Assembly: GCA_964393335.1 (NCBI GenBank)
Contig: CAYMTN010000015.1
Location: 1 to 42,185, forward strand
Source: CAYMTN01 sp964393335
GTDB lineage: Bacteria > Chloroflexota > Anaerolineae > Aggregatilineales > Aggregatilineaceae
Direction of reading: 5' to 3'
Length of the DNA stretch: 42,185 nt
Shown: one piece after another, positions 33,253 through 41,084 of the stretch
Layout of the letters: every line of letters starts with the position of its first letter
How positions within the stretch are numbered: position 1 is the first letter of the stretch
Translations under genes and position numbers: made by a program
Notes under the pieces: model-generated
What the model was told of the DNA's origin: nothing
Seen by the model: only the letters and a program-made list of their open reading frames with translations
Databases searched by the model: none

Positions 33253-34929
33253 ATGGCACACCAGCAGCCGGAGAAGGAACCGGACTACGATCCGGGAGCG
33301 TTGGACGCGAGCCAGGGCGAACCCGTCCCACAGACCAGCGGCGATCTGATCGGGCAGGTGCTTGAGGGGCGCTACCGCTTTGACGCGCTGGTGGGCGAAG
33401 GGACCTTCGCGCGGGTCTTCCGGGTATTCGACCTGCATCGCCGCGTGTACCTGGCGGCGAAAGTGCTGCGCAGCGATATCGCGCACGAACCGGCGTTCAT
33501 GGAGCGGTTCCGGCGCGAGGCGCGCGTTCTCGAAACGCTGCAACACCCGAACATCGTGCGCTATTACGACATCGTCGAGAGCGGCGACACGGTGTTCATC
33601 CTGACCGACTTCATCGCGGGGGACACGCTGCAAAACGTGCTGCGCCGTCGCGGCGAACCGCTGTCGCCAGTCGAGTCGCTGGATTACCTGACGCCACTGG
33701 CGGCGGCGCTGCATTTCGCACACCGCGAGGGCATCATTCACCGCGACCTCAAACCGGCCAATATCCTGATCGCGGAAAACGGCAACCTGTTCGTCACCGA
33801 TTTTGGCATCGCGCGTATTCTCAGCGATACCAGCACGCTCACGGTCGATACGACCGTCGGCACGCCGCATTATATGTCGCCGGAGCAGATCATGGCGGGT
33901 CACGTGACCGCCACGACCGACATCTACGCGCTGGGGGTGATGCTCTACCAGATGGTCACCGGGCGGCTGCCGTTTACGGGCGACAGCAAAGGCGCATCGG
34001 GCACGACGGCGGCGGTGCGGATCGTGTACGAACACCTGCACGTCAAACCGGTGCCTCCGAAGCAGCTTAACCCGTCGCTCAGCACGGCGGTTGAGTCGGT
34101 GATTCTGCGCTGCCTGGAAAAAGACCCCACCCAGCGCTACCAATCGGTGAGCGATCTGTACGACGCGCTGACCGAGGCGATCGGCACGCCGTCCGTATCG
34201 CTGGATACGGCGGAACTGGCGCGCCGGGCACAGGCTGGGGCGGTACCACAGGTTCCGGCAGCACCGGTGCAGCCGGACGCGGAACGCGTTCCGACCGGCG
34301 TCGGCGGGGCGTCGCGTATCGTGCCGGAAGACGACCTGCTGGCGGATTCCGGCGTGATCGAGGGCGTGCCGGATGAGGCGCTACCGGATGCGGAAGACGC
34401 GTACGCCGGTGTGGGACGGTGGGACCGCAAACGCAAGCGCAAACTGAAACGTGAGGCGCGCAGGGTGCGTCACGCGGCGCGGCGTGACCCGGCGGAATTG
34501 AGCGAAAAAGACCGCGAAAAGGAGAATGAGAAGCGGAGCCAAACAGACGAAAAAAGCGAGGAAAAAGGCGAGGAAAAGGCCACCCAGGTCACCACCGAAA
34601 AGGGTGAGTTTTTCGCTGATTTGTCGCCTAACGACCGGCTGAGCCAGTTTACGTGGGGTGGGATGGTGCTCTGGGCGGGGATCGTGTTCTTGCTTGGGCT
34701 GTCCGATCCCTGGTCGTGGGTTTTTTCCGGCGCGGGCGGGCTGGTGTTACTCGAAGTGGCCGCCCGGATCGTGATCCCGGAATACCGCGCGCGGCCCGGC
34801 GCGCGGCTGGTGTTGGGCGTGGTGCTGTTGATGATCGGACTCGGTATTGGGTTCAGTTTTGCGACGCTGTGGCCGCTGATCTTGATCGCAATTGGCGTGA
34901 GTCTGCTGGTCAGCCGCCTGACGGATTGA
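33253..34929 (+). CDS. Ser/Thr protein kinase with C-terminal membrane anchor
   Basis: The 558-residue protein has a Hanks-type kinase domain (about residues 41-300), with glycine loop VGEGTFARV, Lys70, Glu89, HRD (163-165) and DFG (D183), so it should be active. After an acidic linker comes a strongly charged Lys/Glu/Arg region (about 395-455, likely coiled or disordered). Three to four membrane spans follow (about 463-555). No extracellular sensor such as PASTA is present, and the anchor is at the far end. ATG 33253 follows GGGGAG by 7 bases; the in-frame start at 33223 has no such site. Confidence 0.95.
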   Translation: MAHQQPEKEPDYDPGALDASQGEPVPQTSGDLIGQVLEGRYRFDALVGEGTFARVFRVFDLHRRVYLAAKVLRSDIAHEPAFMERFRREARVLETLQHPNIVRYYDIVESGDTVFILTDFIAGDTLQNVLRRRGEPLSPVESLDYLTPLAAALHFAHREGIIHRDLKPANILIAENGNLFVTDFGIARILSDTSTLTVDTTVGTPHYMSPEQIMAGHVTATTDIYALGVMLYQMVTGRLPFTGDSKGASGTTAAVRIVYEHLHVKPVPPKQLNPSLSTAVESVILRCLEKDPTQRYQSVSDLYDALTEAIGTPSVSLDTAELARRAQAGAVPQVPAAPVQPDAERVPTGVGGASRIVPEDDLLADSGVIEGVPDEALPDAEDAYAGVGRWDRKRKRKLKREARRVRHAARRDPAELSEKDREKENEKRSQTDEKSEEKGEEKATQVTTEKGEFFADLSPNDRLSQFTWGGMVLWAGIVFLLGLSDPWSWVFSGAGGLVLLEVAARIVIPEYRARPGARLVLGVVLLMIGLGIGFSFATLWPLILIAIGVSLLVSRLTD

Positions 34930-34938
34930 GCGCCGCCG

Positions 34939-36093
34939 CTAGCGCCGCCAAACGTCCAGCTCGATGGTGCGGCGCAGCCAGTACGCGGCACGCGTCCAGG
35001 GGCGGTCGCGCCCGATGCACAGGAAGTACGGCGGCTCGAACGCCCGCACGATATCCAGGATTTTGTAACGCGGCAGGACGGGCGTACTGACGACGAGGCT
35101 GCCGGTTTCGCCGGGCTGCATGTCGTGCAGCAGCTTGATCCCCTTTGATGTTTCCACTTCGAAGAAATACAGGTCGTAGTTCGGCACCCAGCGGCGGTGA
35201 TCGTCGCGCTGCTGGCCGAACATGCCCTCGGTCGCGCCGTAGATCTCGACCAGCCCCGCCGGTCCGTACATCCCCAACAGGCGCGGGCGGTAGGTGGTAT
35301 TGATGCCGGGCGTGCTGCCAAGCGACAGCACGCCGAAGCTCCACACGTCTTTGGGATAAACGCTGTGGGTTTTGCGCAGCCAGCGCGCGAACTTGATGGC
35401 CACCTGCGCCGCGCCTCCGACGATGGTCATGGGGTGGTCTTTGGCGCTCGCGTAGGCAAGCTGGAAACGCGCCTCCCAGGCCGATTTGCCGGTATCGCCG
35501 CCGAGTTCGTCAATCGCTTCTTGAGACGGAATCGTGCGGATCGGCGTGCGGGCGGCCACGTGTTTGACGTAGATTCCGGTTGCGTACCCGTACTCGATGG
35601 TTTTGCCATTGACGGTCATACTGCCGACGACGCTAGGAAAGCTCAGGTTCAGATTCGCGCCTTCGAGAATGGTGTAACGTTTGCTGTGCAGCACGTACTG
35701 GATCACGGCGCGGGCGGCGTTGTGACGCAGTTCCAGGTCGCGGGGCGTCATGGGAATAATCTTGCTGTCGCCGGTCGTGCCGCGCGTCATGGCCCAACCG
35801 AGCGGTTCCGCTTCGAGCAGGGCGTGGGTGTCGCCGCCCATCACACGCCGCAGCAGCGGCTCGTAGTCGGCGTAGGTCCGGACCGGGAACGCGGCGCGGT
35901 AGTCCGCCAGCGATCCGACACAGTCTGCGCCGTGCTGCTGTCCGTATTCTGTTTGGGCGTAGATGCCGAGCACCTGCTGCAGGATGCGTTCCTGCGCGGC
36001 GGCGGGGTCGGCGATGGCATCGTGCCAGGGCTGAACGAATGCCTGCAAGATCGGCGTGATGGGGTTATCGGGCGTGGGTGTTTCCGCGCTCAT
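34939..36093 (-). CDS. GH3-family adenylate-forming protein, short form
   Basis: The 384-residue protein resembles the GH3 acyl-acid amido synthetases of the ANL superfamily, best known for joining amino acids to plant hormones. Motifs are TRGTTGDSKIIPMT (phosphate loop), SLGSTPGINTTYRPRLLGMYG and VEIYGATEGMFG, with LPRYKILDIVRAFEPPYF near the end. Bacterial members are commonly over 500 residues. This one stops soon after the YRxxD element and has little or no C-terminal cap domain, so it may be truncated or a minimal form. AGGAG lies 8 bases before ATG 36093. It converges with the kinase, with 9 bases between stops. Confidence 0.82.
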   Translation of the reverse strand: MSAETPTPDNPITPILQAFVQPWHDAIADPAAAQERILQQVLGIYAQTEYGQQHGADCVGSLADYRAAFPVRTYADYEPLLRRVMGGDTHALLEAEPLGWAMTRGTTGDSKIIPMTPRDLELRHNAARAVIQYVLHSKRYTILEGANLNLSFPSVVGSMTVNGKTIEYGYATGIYVKHVAARTPIRTIPSQEAIDELGGDTGKSAWEARFQLAYASAKDHPMTIVGGAAQVAIKFARWLRKTHSVYPKDVWSFGVLSLGSTPGINTTYRPRLLGMYGPAGLVEIYGATEGMFGQQRDDHRRWVPNYDLYFFEVETSKGIKLLHDMQPGETGSLVVSTPVLPRYKILDIVRAFEPPYFLCIGRDRPWTRAAYWLRRTIELDVWRR

Positions 36094-36183
36094 ACTGGTG
36101 GCTCCTGTGTGGCGGCAATCCGGCAGCCAGCGGTTTATTGTACCTGCGTACCGTCCAGCGAAAAACAGCCAGAGGCATGAATC

Positions 36184-36216
36184 AAAAACGCCGGGGCAGT
36201 CTGGTCCGGCGTTTTT
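36184..36216 (-). terminator. Terminator of the TIR-TPR gene
   Basis: AAAAACGCCGG (36184-36194) pairs perfectly with 36206-36216, ending in TTTTT on both strands. It lies 18 bases past the TIR-TPR stop and should separate it from the GH3 gene. Confidence 0.9.
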
Positions 36217-36233
36217 GCCTGTTTCCCGGATGA

Positions 36234-37913
36234 TCATTGATCGTCATCCGACCCGTTGCGCCCATTCGACGACGTCAAGCGCCGGTACTGGTCCATGTCG
36301 GCGCGGGCGGCGACATGGTCGCCGGGGCCACCGCGTTGGAGGTAGGCCAGATGACGGTTGTAATACGCTTCAGCATAGTTAGGGTTTAGGTGAATCGCGT
36401 AGGTGAAATCGACAATCGCCTCGTCGAACAGGCCGAGCTGGTGGTACGTGATCCCACGATTATGGAACGCGCAGGCATCGCGGTCGTTCAGCTCAATTGC
36501 CCGGTCGTAGTCGGCCAGGGCGGCGTTAAGCTGGCCGAGTTCGTAGTGAGCATTACCGCGATTGTAGAAGGCCGATGCGAAATTCTGGTTGAGCTGGATC
36601 GCGCGGTTGTAGTCGTCGGTGGCTTCCTGAAGCTGGCCGAGCGCGTGATACGCTACACCGCGATTGTGGTACGTCGTGGGATTTTCGGGCAACTGGCGGA
36701 TCGCTTCGGCATAGTCCTCCAGGGCGCGCTGCAGGCTGCCCATCGCAAAATGGGTGTCGCCGCTGGCGAGATAGGCCAATCCATCGGCGGGGTTGAGGCG
36801 GATCGCGAAATTCAGGTCCTCAATCGCCGACGGGTAGTTGCCGAGCGAATTGTAGATGATGCCGCGTCCCCGGTAGGCTTCGGCCATGTTTTCATCCAGT
36901 TTGATGGCCTGGATGTAGTCCGTCAGGGCTTCCTGTTCGCGCCCAAGCGACTGGTAGGTCTTGGCGCGCATCAGGTAGCTGATGGCATCGGCGGGACGCA
37001 GCAGGATCGCGTGATTCAGGTCGGTCAGTGCATCTTCATGATGCTCCTGGCTGTAATAAATCGCGCCGCGCATGGCATAAGCCGGTGTGTGCTCCGGATC
37101 GCAGCGGATCGCTTCGGTGTAATCGACAAGCGCATCGTCGGGGCGGCCCAACAACTCGTTGGTCAGACCCCTGAAGTAATAGGCTTTGCCATTGTTGGGA
37201 TCGAGGCGAATAGTCTCGCTGAAGCTCGCCAGCGCGCCATCGTGATCGCCGTGCAGGCGCTGCAATACACCCCGGTGATAGTGCGCCTGCGCCAGCGTTG
37301 CATCCAGCCGGATCGCTTCGGCATAGTCGCGCAGTGCCTGCCGGTGATCGCCGATGCGGTGATAGGCGTATCCCCGGCTGAAATAGGTCATGGCGTTGGT
37401 GGCGTCCATGCTCAGCGCGCGATTGAAGGCTTTGATCGCGCTGGTGTAATCGTAGCTGTTGAGGGCGACGTTGCCCTGCTGAACCGCCAAACCAGCCGCT
37501 TTGGGATCGGGGCGGGGCGAGTTCAGGTGCGCCAGCACTTGCTGGAGGGCGCTGTCGTAATCGCGGCTGAAGTCCACAGTCGGCATCTTCGCCAGGCCGT
37601 AATGGGCGTTACTTCCATCACGCAGCACGACGATGATCGGCTTGTTCTGCTTCAAGAAATGGACCCACTCGGCTTCAACTTCCTGCGACTCCTCGGCAGC
37701 TTTGGACCAGACCAGGACCATGTGCGTGCAGGCGTTCAGGGCGCGGTTGATCGCCTGGTGCCAGTTCTCCTGCCGCCCGATGTCATGCTGATCGATCCAG
37801 GCATGGTGCCCGTAGTCTTGCAGATCGTTGTAGAGCCGCAGCGCCAACGCTTCGTCGGCGTTTGCGTAATTAATGAATATGAAGGAAGGTGTAAATTGTG
37901 TGTCCATTGCCAT
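36234..37913 (-). CDS. TIR domain-tetratricopeptide repeat protein
   Basis: The 559-residue soluble protein begins with a TIR domain (about residues 9-110: SFIFINYANADEALALRLYN, WIDQHDIG, and VWSKAAEESQEVEAEW with the likely NADase glutamate at E82). Twelve nearly uninterrupted 34-residue TPRs follow (about 140-545), each ending in AIxLxPx. TIR domains of this type either hydrolyse NAD or act as assembly modules, and the TPR array would be the sensing or docking surface. ATG 37913 follows GGGAAG by 6 bases. An extended -10 promoter (38010-38018) and its own terminator suggest a single-gene unit. Role in defence or signalling is inferred. Confidence 0.92.
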   Translation of the reverse strand: MAMDTQFTPSFIFINYANADEALALRLYNDLQDYGHHAWIDQHDIGRQENWHQAINRALNACTHMVLVWSKAAEESQEVEAEWVHFLKQNKPIIVVLRDGSNAHYGLAKMPTVDFSRDYDSALQQVLAHLNSPRPDPKAAGLAVQQGNVALNSYDYTSAIKAFNRALSMDATNAMTYFSRGYAYHRIGDHRQALRDYAEAIRLDATLAQAHYHRGVLQRLHGDHDGALASFSETIRLDPNNGKAYYFRGLTNELLGRPDDALVDYTEAIRCDPEHTPAYAMRGAIYYSQEHHEDALTDLNHAILLRPADAISYLMRAKTYQSLGREQEALTDYIQAIKLDENMAEAYRGRGIIYNSLGNYPSAIEDLNFAIRLNPADGLAYLASGDTHFAMGSLQRALEDYAEAIRQLPENPTTYHNRGVAYHALGQLQEATDDYNRAIQLNQNFASAFYNRGNAHYELGQLNAALADYDRAIELNDRDACAFHNRGITYHQLGLFDEAIVDFTYAIHLNPNYAEAYYNRHLAYLQRGGPGDHVAARADMDQYRRLTSSNGRNGSDDDQ

Positions 37914-38009
37914 CGTCACTTCCCGTTTGCACACGCCCGGAATGGCGCTCCAGACCCAATACGACTATCGCTTTCTGCTATGTCGTTTGTAAGCGGCACC
38001 AGCATACTA

Positions 38010-38018
38010 ATCATAGCA
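38010..38018 (-). promoter_or_regulatory. Extended -10 promoter of the TIR-TPR gene
   Basis: TGCTATGAT reads on the minus strand (TGn-TATGAT). The -35 position holds a weak TTTTAT at 17 bases. The site lies directly after the stop of 38026-38607, with a leader of about 90 bases. Confidence 0.45.
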
Positions 38019-38025
38019 CGGGTCT

Positions 38026-38607
38026 TTAGAAAATAAAATGTATCACAAACTCCACCGCTTCAGTGAGCCTGCCCATGAACATCAGGATGATCAGCCCGAT
38101 GCCCAGGTACAGGTAGCGCCGCGCGGTGTGGCTGAGGAACAGGTACAGGCCGAACCTGTCTTCGAACAACCCGATCATGAGATGCGTCTTGCGCCCAGGG
38201 GCCGGCGAGCTGGGGTCCGGCAAGACGGGATCGAATGCGCCGGGATCGAATGCGCCGGGATCGAACGCGCCGGGATCGAATGCGCCAAAATTATCCGAGC
38301 GGCGCGTGGTGTCGTGGCCCGATGCCACGAAGCTGTTGTAGTTTTGCGGAGTCCTGCGCCACGGCTGCGGTTCGACGATGTTGGGTGATGGCGGTTGGTG
38401 CTGGTTCCGCGTGTAATACTGCTGGGTATGGCGGGCAGGCTCGATGCTGCGCGGGGGAGATGGCCTGCCCGGCACCACGTACATCCCGGATTCTTCGGCA
38501 TCGATCACGTCTTCGTCGCCACACGGGCGGGCGACGTAAATTTCGGGCGGCGAGAACAGCACGTCTGCATCGCGGCGGTCGGGATCGGGTTGGGTACCAG
38601 GGGACAT
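38026..38607 (-). CDS. Tail-anchored protein with GAFDP repeats, function unknown
   Basis: The 193-residue protein has a long hydrophilic, Pro-rich and probably disordered N-terminal part. Four perfect GAFDP pentapeptides lie at about residues 107-126. A single C-terminal hydrophobic segment follows (about 167-190) and nothing after it. The N-terminus would stay in the cytosol. No family is recognised. GAGGAG lies 8 bases before ATG 38607. It sits upstream of the TIR-TPR gene in the same direction, 112 bases away, so a functional link is possible but unproven. Confidence 0.7.
   Translation of the reverse strand: MSPGTQPDPDRRDADVLFSPPEIYVARPCGDEDVIDAEESGMYVVPGRPSPPRSIEPARHTQQYYTRNQHQPPSPNIVEPQPWRRTPQNYNSFVASGHDTTRRSDNFGAFDPGAFDPGAFDPGAFDPVLPDPSSPAPGRKTHLMIGLFEDRFGLYLFLSHTARRYLYLGIGLIILMFMGRLTEAVEFVIHFIF
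38229..38288. repeat. Four tandem 15-base units encoding GAFDP
   Basis: Units at 38229, 38244, 38259 and 38274 read GATCGAATGCGCCGG with one or two changes (T to C in unit 3; last two bases in unit 4). The near-identity at DNA level points to recent expansion by slippage. Confidence 0.9.
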
Positions 38608-38722
38608 GATCCTTGCTCCTCAATGATTGGTCGGCGGACGGCTGGGAGCGCTCTCGGAATGCGCCCCTCAATCGTTCCGCCTTACTCCTGACGGGATGAT
38701 CCTTGCCCGGTGTGGCCATGAC

Positions 38723-38759
38723 TGCGCGTCACATGGTTTGATGTATCAAGGAACTGACG
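38723..38759. other. Nested inverted repeat between minus-strand genes
   Basis: CGCGTCA (38723-38729) pairs with TGACGCG (38753-38759). Inside lies the palindrome TTGATGTATCAA (38736-38747). A second palindrome TGACGCGTCA (38753-38762) ends at the stop codon of 38762-39268. It may be a stem-loop at the end of that transcript or an operator for 38026-38607. Confidence 0.45.
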
Positions 38760-38761
38760 CG

Positions 38762-39268
38762 TCAAAAACCGAGTACAAACACTCCATACGCGACACACAC
38801 CACCGCCGCGACAACCAGCATCCGGCTCAAAACGCGGCGCGCCAGCGACTGTCGCGCTCCCAGGTGTGACAGATTGACGTTACCGGCGGAATCGACGCAG
38901 ATTTCTTGCGGCCCCTGATTACTATTACGCCGGACATGAATGGGGCGGATTACGGCGATAGTGGACTGGCGATCGTCACAGTAATGGACCTCGGCCAGAT
39001 AGTGGTTTTTGAAGCTGCGCGCCACCTGGACCGCCTGCCAATGCTGGGCCTCCGGCGACAACCGCTGGTGCGCGAGCGCCTCATCGGCATGCGGGTCGAT
39101 GAACAGGGCAGGAAACGTGACAGTGACCGGGGAAGCGGGCAGCCGTGAACCGGCGATCCGACCGGTGTTGTGGTGGCGCATGGTCGGGTCGTGCAGCAGG
39201 CGTTCGCGGGCAACCGCTGCGGAGGGAGAGCGCTGCTTATGGGTTCTAAGGTTGCCTGTAGTAAACAT
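38762..39268 (-). CDS. Tail-anchored protein of unknown function
   Basis: The 168-residue protein is mostly soluble and ends in one hydrophobic segment (about residues 145-166, SRMLVVAAVVCVAYGVFVLG). The middle part, with alternating strands (VTVTFPALFIDPHADEA, STIAVIRPIHVRR), looks like a small mixed alpha/beta fold that I do not recognise. ATG 39268 is chosen because AAGGTC lies upstream; an in-frame ATG at 39316 has no ribosome site. It lies upstream of the other tail-anchored gene and the TIR-TPR gene, all on the same strand. Confidence 0.62.
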   Translation of the reverse strand: MFTTGNLRTHKQRSPSAAVARERLLHDPTMRHHNTGRIAGSRLPASPVTVTFPALFIDPHADEALAHQRLSPEAQHWQAVQVARSFKNHYLAEVHYCDDRQSTIAVIRPIHVRRNSNQGPQEICVDSAGNVNLSHLGARQSLARRVLSRMLVVAAVVCVAYGVFVLGF

Positions 39269-39367
39269 AACCCAGACCTTTAACAGTATTGATAATATTG
39301 GCTGCAACCGGGCCATGTAACCAGTGTTTCAGGGCCGAACATGTGCGGGTGGTGGACAAACAGGCGG

Positions 39368-39388
39368 TTTGTTATGAGAGATAACAAA
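39368..39388. promoter_or_regulatory. 21-base palindrome, candidate operator
   Basis: TTTGTTAT-GAGAG-ATAACAAA is a perfect 8-base inverted repeat with a 5-base centre. It lies about 100 bases upstream of the minus-strand gene at 39268. The symmetry and size fit a dimeric repressor site. A hairpin in RNA is equally possible. Confidence 0.5.
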
Positions 39389-39819
39389 TCTCGCATGCAT
39401 CCCCCCGGAGCATGTGTCGATCGCGCAAGAGTGGTTACGTTTCACTTCGATGTTCGTCAATGCGCTACCATTGAAACGCGAAATGAAGCGTATTTACATC
39501 AATATTGGTAATTATGACCTTGTTTCAAAAACCTGTCAATCAGCCAGCGAAGGGATTCTTGTTCAGGCGCGACTTGTCACAGCCCTGAACGATCTGGGTC
39601 CTTCAATCCCGCTCACCACGCACATGTCACGTGGCTCGACGCTTCCGATACTAACTCAATTCAAACGCTTCACCAACTGTTTGTATTCATTTTAGTCAGT
39701 TTAGTTTGGATGTCAATAAGTTTACGTAATCCTGAATGTAACGCTAAGTAATCAGTCCCTGTACACGCCGGAACCTGTTTACAGATTTCATGATTACATA
39801 ATTCTTTGTCGTTTGTGGG

Positions 39820-39825
39820 TATAAT
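39820..39825 (+). promoter_or_regulatory. -10 element upstream of the YjbQ-family gene
   Basis: A perfect TATAAT lies 34 bases before the ATG at 39859. The best -35 candidate (TTACAT, 39794-39799) is 20 bases away, so only the -10 is convincing. Confidence 0.5.
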
Positions 39826-39858
39826 GGATTTTATCGTATGACAGGGAGGTCAGGAGGT

Positions 39859-40275
39859 ATGATGCAGCAAATCACGGTTTCTACCAACCGCACAACTGAA
39901 CTGGTCGATATTACGGTTTCGGTGCAGGCGGCGTTGGGTGATATGGGCGCGACGGATGGCGTGTTGTACCTGTTCTGCCCACATACGACGGCGGGCCTGA
40001 CATTGAACGAGAATTGGGACCCCGACGTAAAACACGACGTGCTGCTCACGGTGGATGGCCACATCGCCCCAGCCGATTCACGGCACCGGCACGGCGAGGG
40101 AAATTCCCCCGCGCACATCAAAACGTCGCTGTTTGGCTCGCATACGCTGGTGTTTGTTGAAGACGGTAAGCTCCAATTGGGACGGTGGCAGGGGCTGTAT
40201 CTGGCCGAGTTTGACGGTCCGCGCCGCCGCCAGGTCTGGCTCAAGTTCCTGGGCGACCATACGACGGGCGTTTGA
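39859..40275 (+). CDS. YjbQ family (UPF0047) protein
   Basis: The 138-residue protein belongs to the YjbQ/UPF0047 family, members of which show weak thiamine-phosphate synthase activity in some bacteria. Conserved segments are LFCPHTTAGLTLNENWDPDV, GEGNSPAHIKTSLFG and QGLYLAEFDGPRRRQ. The metal-site histidines are present (PHTTAG, HRHGEGN, AHIK). Two ATGs at 39859 and 39862 follow GGGAGG by 9-12 bases. A phosphatase gene starts 12 bases downstream, so they form an operon. Confidence 0.92.
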   Translation: MMQQITVSTNRTTELVDITVSVQAALGDMGATDGVLYLFCPHTTAGLTLNENWDPDVKHDVLLTVDGHIAPADSRHRHGEGNSPAHIKTSLFGSHTLVFVEDGKLQLGRWQGLYLAEFDGPRRRQVWLKFLGDHTTGV

Positions 40276-40287
40276 CGGGAGGGACTC

Positions 40288-41013
40288 TTGCATCTGTTTC
40301 TGGCACGGCACGGACAAAGTTTCGTGAACCTGGATGATTGGGACGGCGGCTATACCGATACCGGCCTGACACCGTTGGGGCACCAACAGGCGGAGCGGTT
40401 GAGCCGGTGGCTGGCCGACAACGTGCGGGTCGACGTGCTGTACACCAGCACGATGGCCCGCTCACAGGAGACGGCGGCGTACATTGCGCAGGCGACCGGA
40501 GTCGCCGCACGGCCTGACGACCGCCTGCGCGAGTTCGGCAACTGTTACGCGGACGGCACGGCGGTGCCGCCCGAAGCGATGCCGATCCAGTATGCCGAGT
40601 TTTGGGGCACCGAGCGCCCGCACATGCGTATCAGCACGCGCGGCGAAAGCTGGATTCTATTCCGGGCGCGGGTCGGCGGGTTTCTCGACGAGGTGCTCGA
40701 CGAGTATGGAGATGGGGAGCCGGATACGACGGTAGTCGTGGTATGTCACGGCGGGGTGATCGACGCTGCCTTCGACCACATCTTCAACGTGGGGATTCAG
40801 CGGCGAGTTGAAATCATGAGCCACAACACCAGCCTCGTTCACTGGGAATACTGCCCGGAATCGAGCCGCGAAATCTGGCGCTTGCACGCGCACGGACTGG
40901 CCCATCACCTGATCGACGCGGACGGCGAATGGATCGGATCGCGGGCGCTGCTGCGCGATGCCAGCCGGAAAGGGTTTCCGTTCAAAGACGATCCCCCGGC
41001 GCATGGTGATTGA
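40288..41013 (+). CDS. Histidine phosphatase (phosphoglycerate-mutase-like) family protein
   Basis: The 241-residue protein has the RHG motif LARHGQSFVN with the phospho-accepting His at residue 8. It also has TPLGHQQAERLS, the substrate arginine in STMARSQETA, and the second His in VVCHGGVID. These are the hallmarks of the branch-1 histidine phosphatase superfamily. The substrate is unknown; members act on sugar phosphates, cobalamin precursors or proteins. The start is TTG 40288 with GGGAGGG 5 bases upstream, 12 bases after the YjbQ stop. Confidence 0.93.
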   Translation: MHLFLARHGQSFVNLDDWDGGYTDTGLTPLGHQQAERLSRWLADNVRVDVLYTSTMARSQETAAYIAQATGVAARPDDRLREFGNCYADGTAVPPEAMPIQYAEFWGTERPHMRISTRGESWILFRARVGGFLDEVLDEYGDGEPDTTVVVVCHGGVIDAAFDHIFNVGIQRRVEIMSHNTSLVHWEYCPESSREIWRLHAHGLAHHLIDADGEWIGSRALLRDASRKGFPFKDDPPAHGD

Positions 41014-41084
41014 TGGCGGGAACCGGCGGCCTGTTTTTTACGTCTTGTACGCAAACAGGTACTTTGAATAAGGAGCGTGGTGTT

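Larger units (their letters stand above)
39269..39858. other. AT-richer intergenic region of about 590 bases
   Basis: This stretch is clearly less GC-rich than the genes around it. It contains the palindrome at 39368-39388 and the candidate TATAAT at 39820. It also holds a GTG-initiated frame of 93 codons (39414-39695) with no family resemblance, which I do not accept as a gene. It probably holds divergent promoters for 38762-39268 and the yjbQ-like gene. Part of it may be decayed or acquired DNA. Confidence 0.6.

Noticed and set aside
36390..38036. 548-codon plus-strand frame opposite the TIR-TPR gene
   Set aside because: It is the mirror of the TPR repeats. It has no ribosome site or domain, while the minus strand gives a perfect TIR-TPR protein.
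39414..39695. GTG-initiated frame of 93 codons in the 590-base intergenic region
   Set aside because: No family resemblance, unusual composition and no gene-like periodicity by eye. The GGAG before the GTG is only 3 bases away. It may be a chance frame.
41014..41084. Terminator after the phosphatase gene (GCCTGTTTTTT)
   Set aside because: There is a T-run but I could not build a stable stem directly before it, so read-through into the DUF4139 gene is possible.
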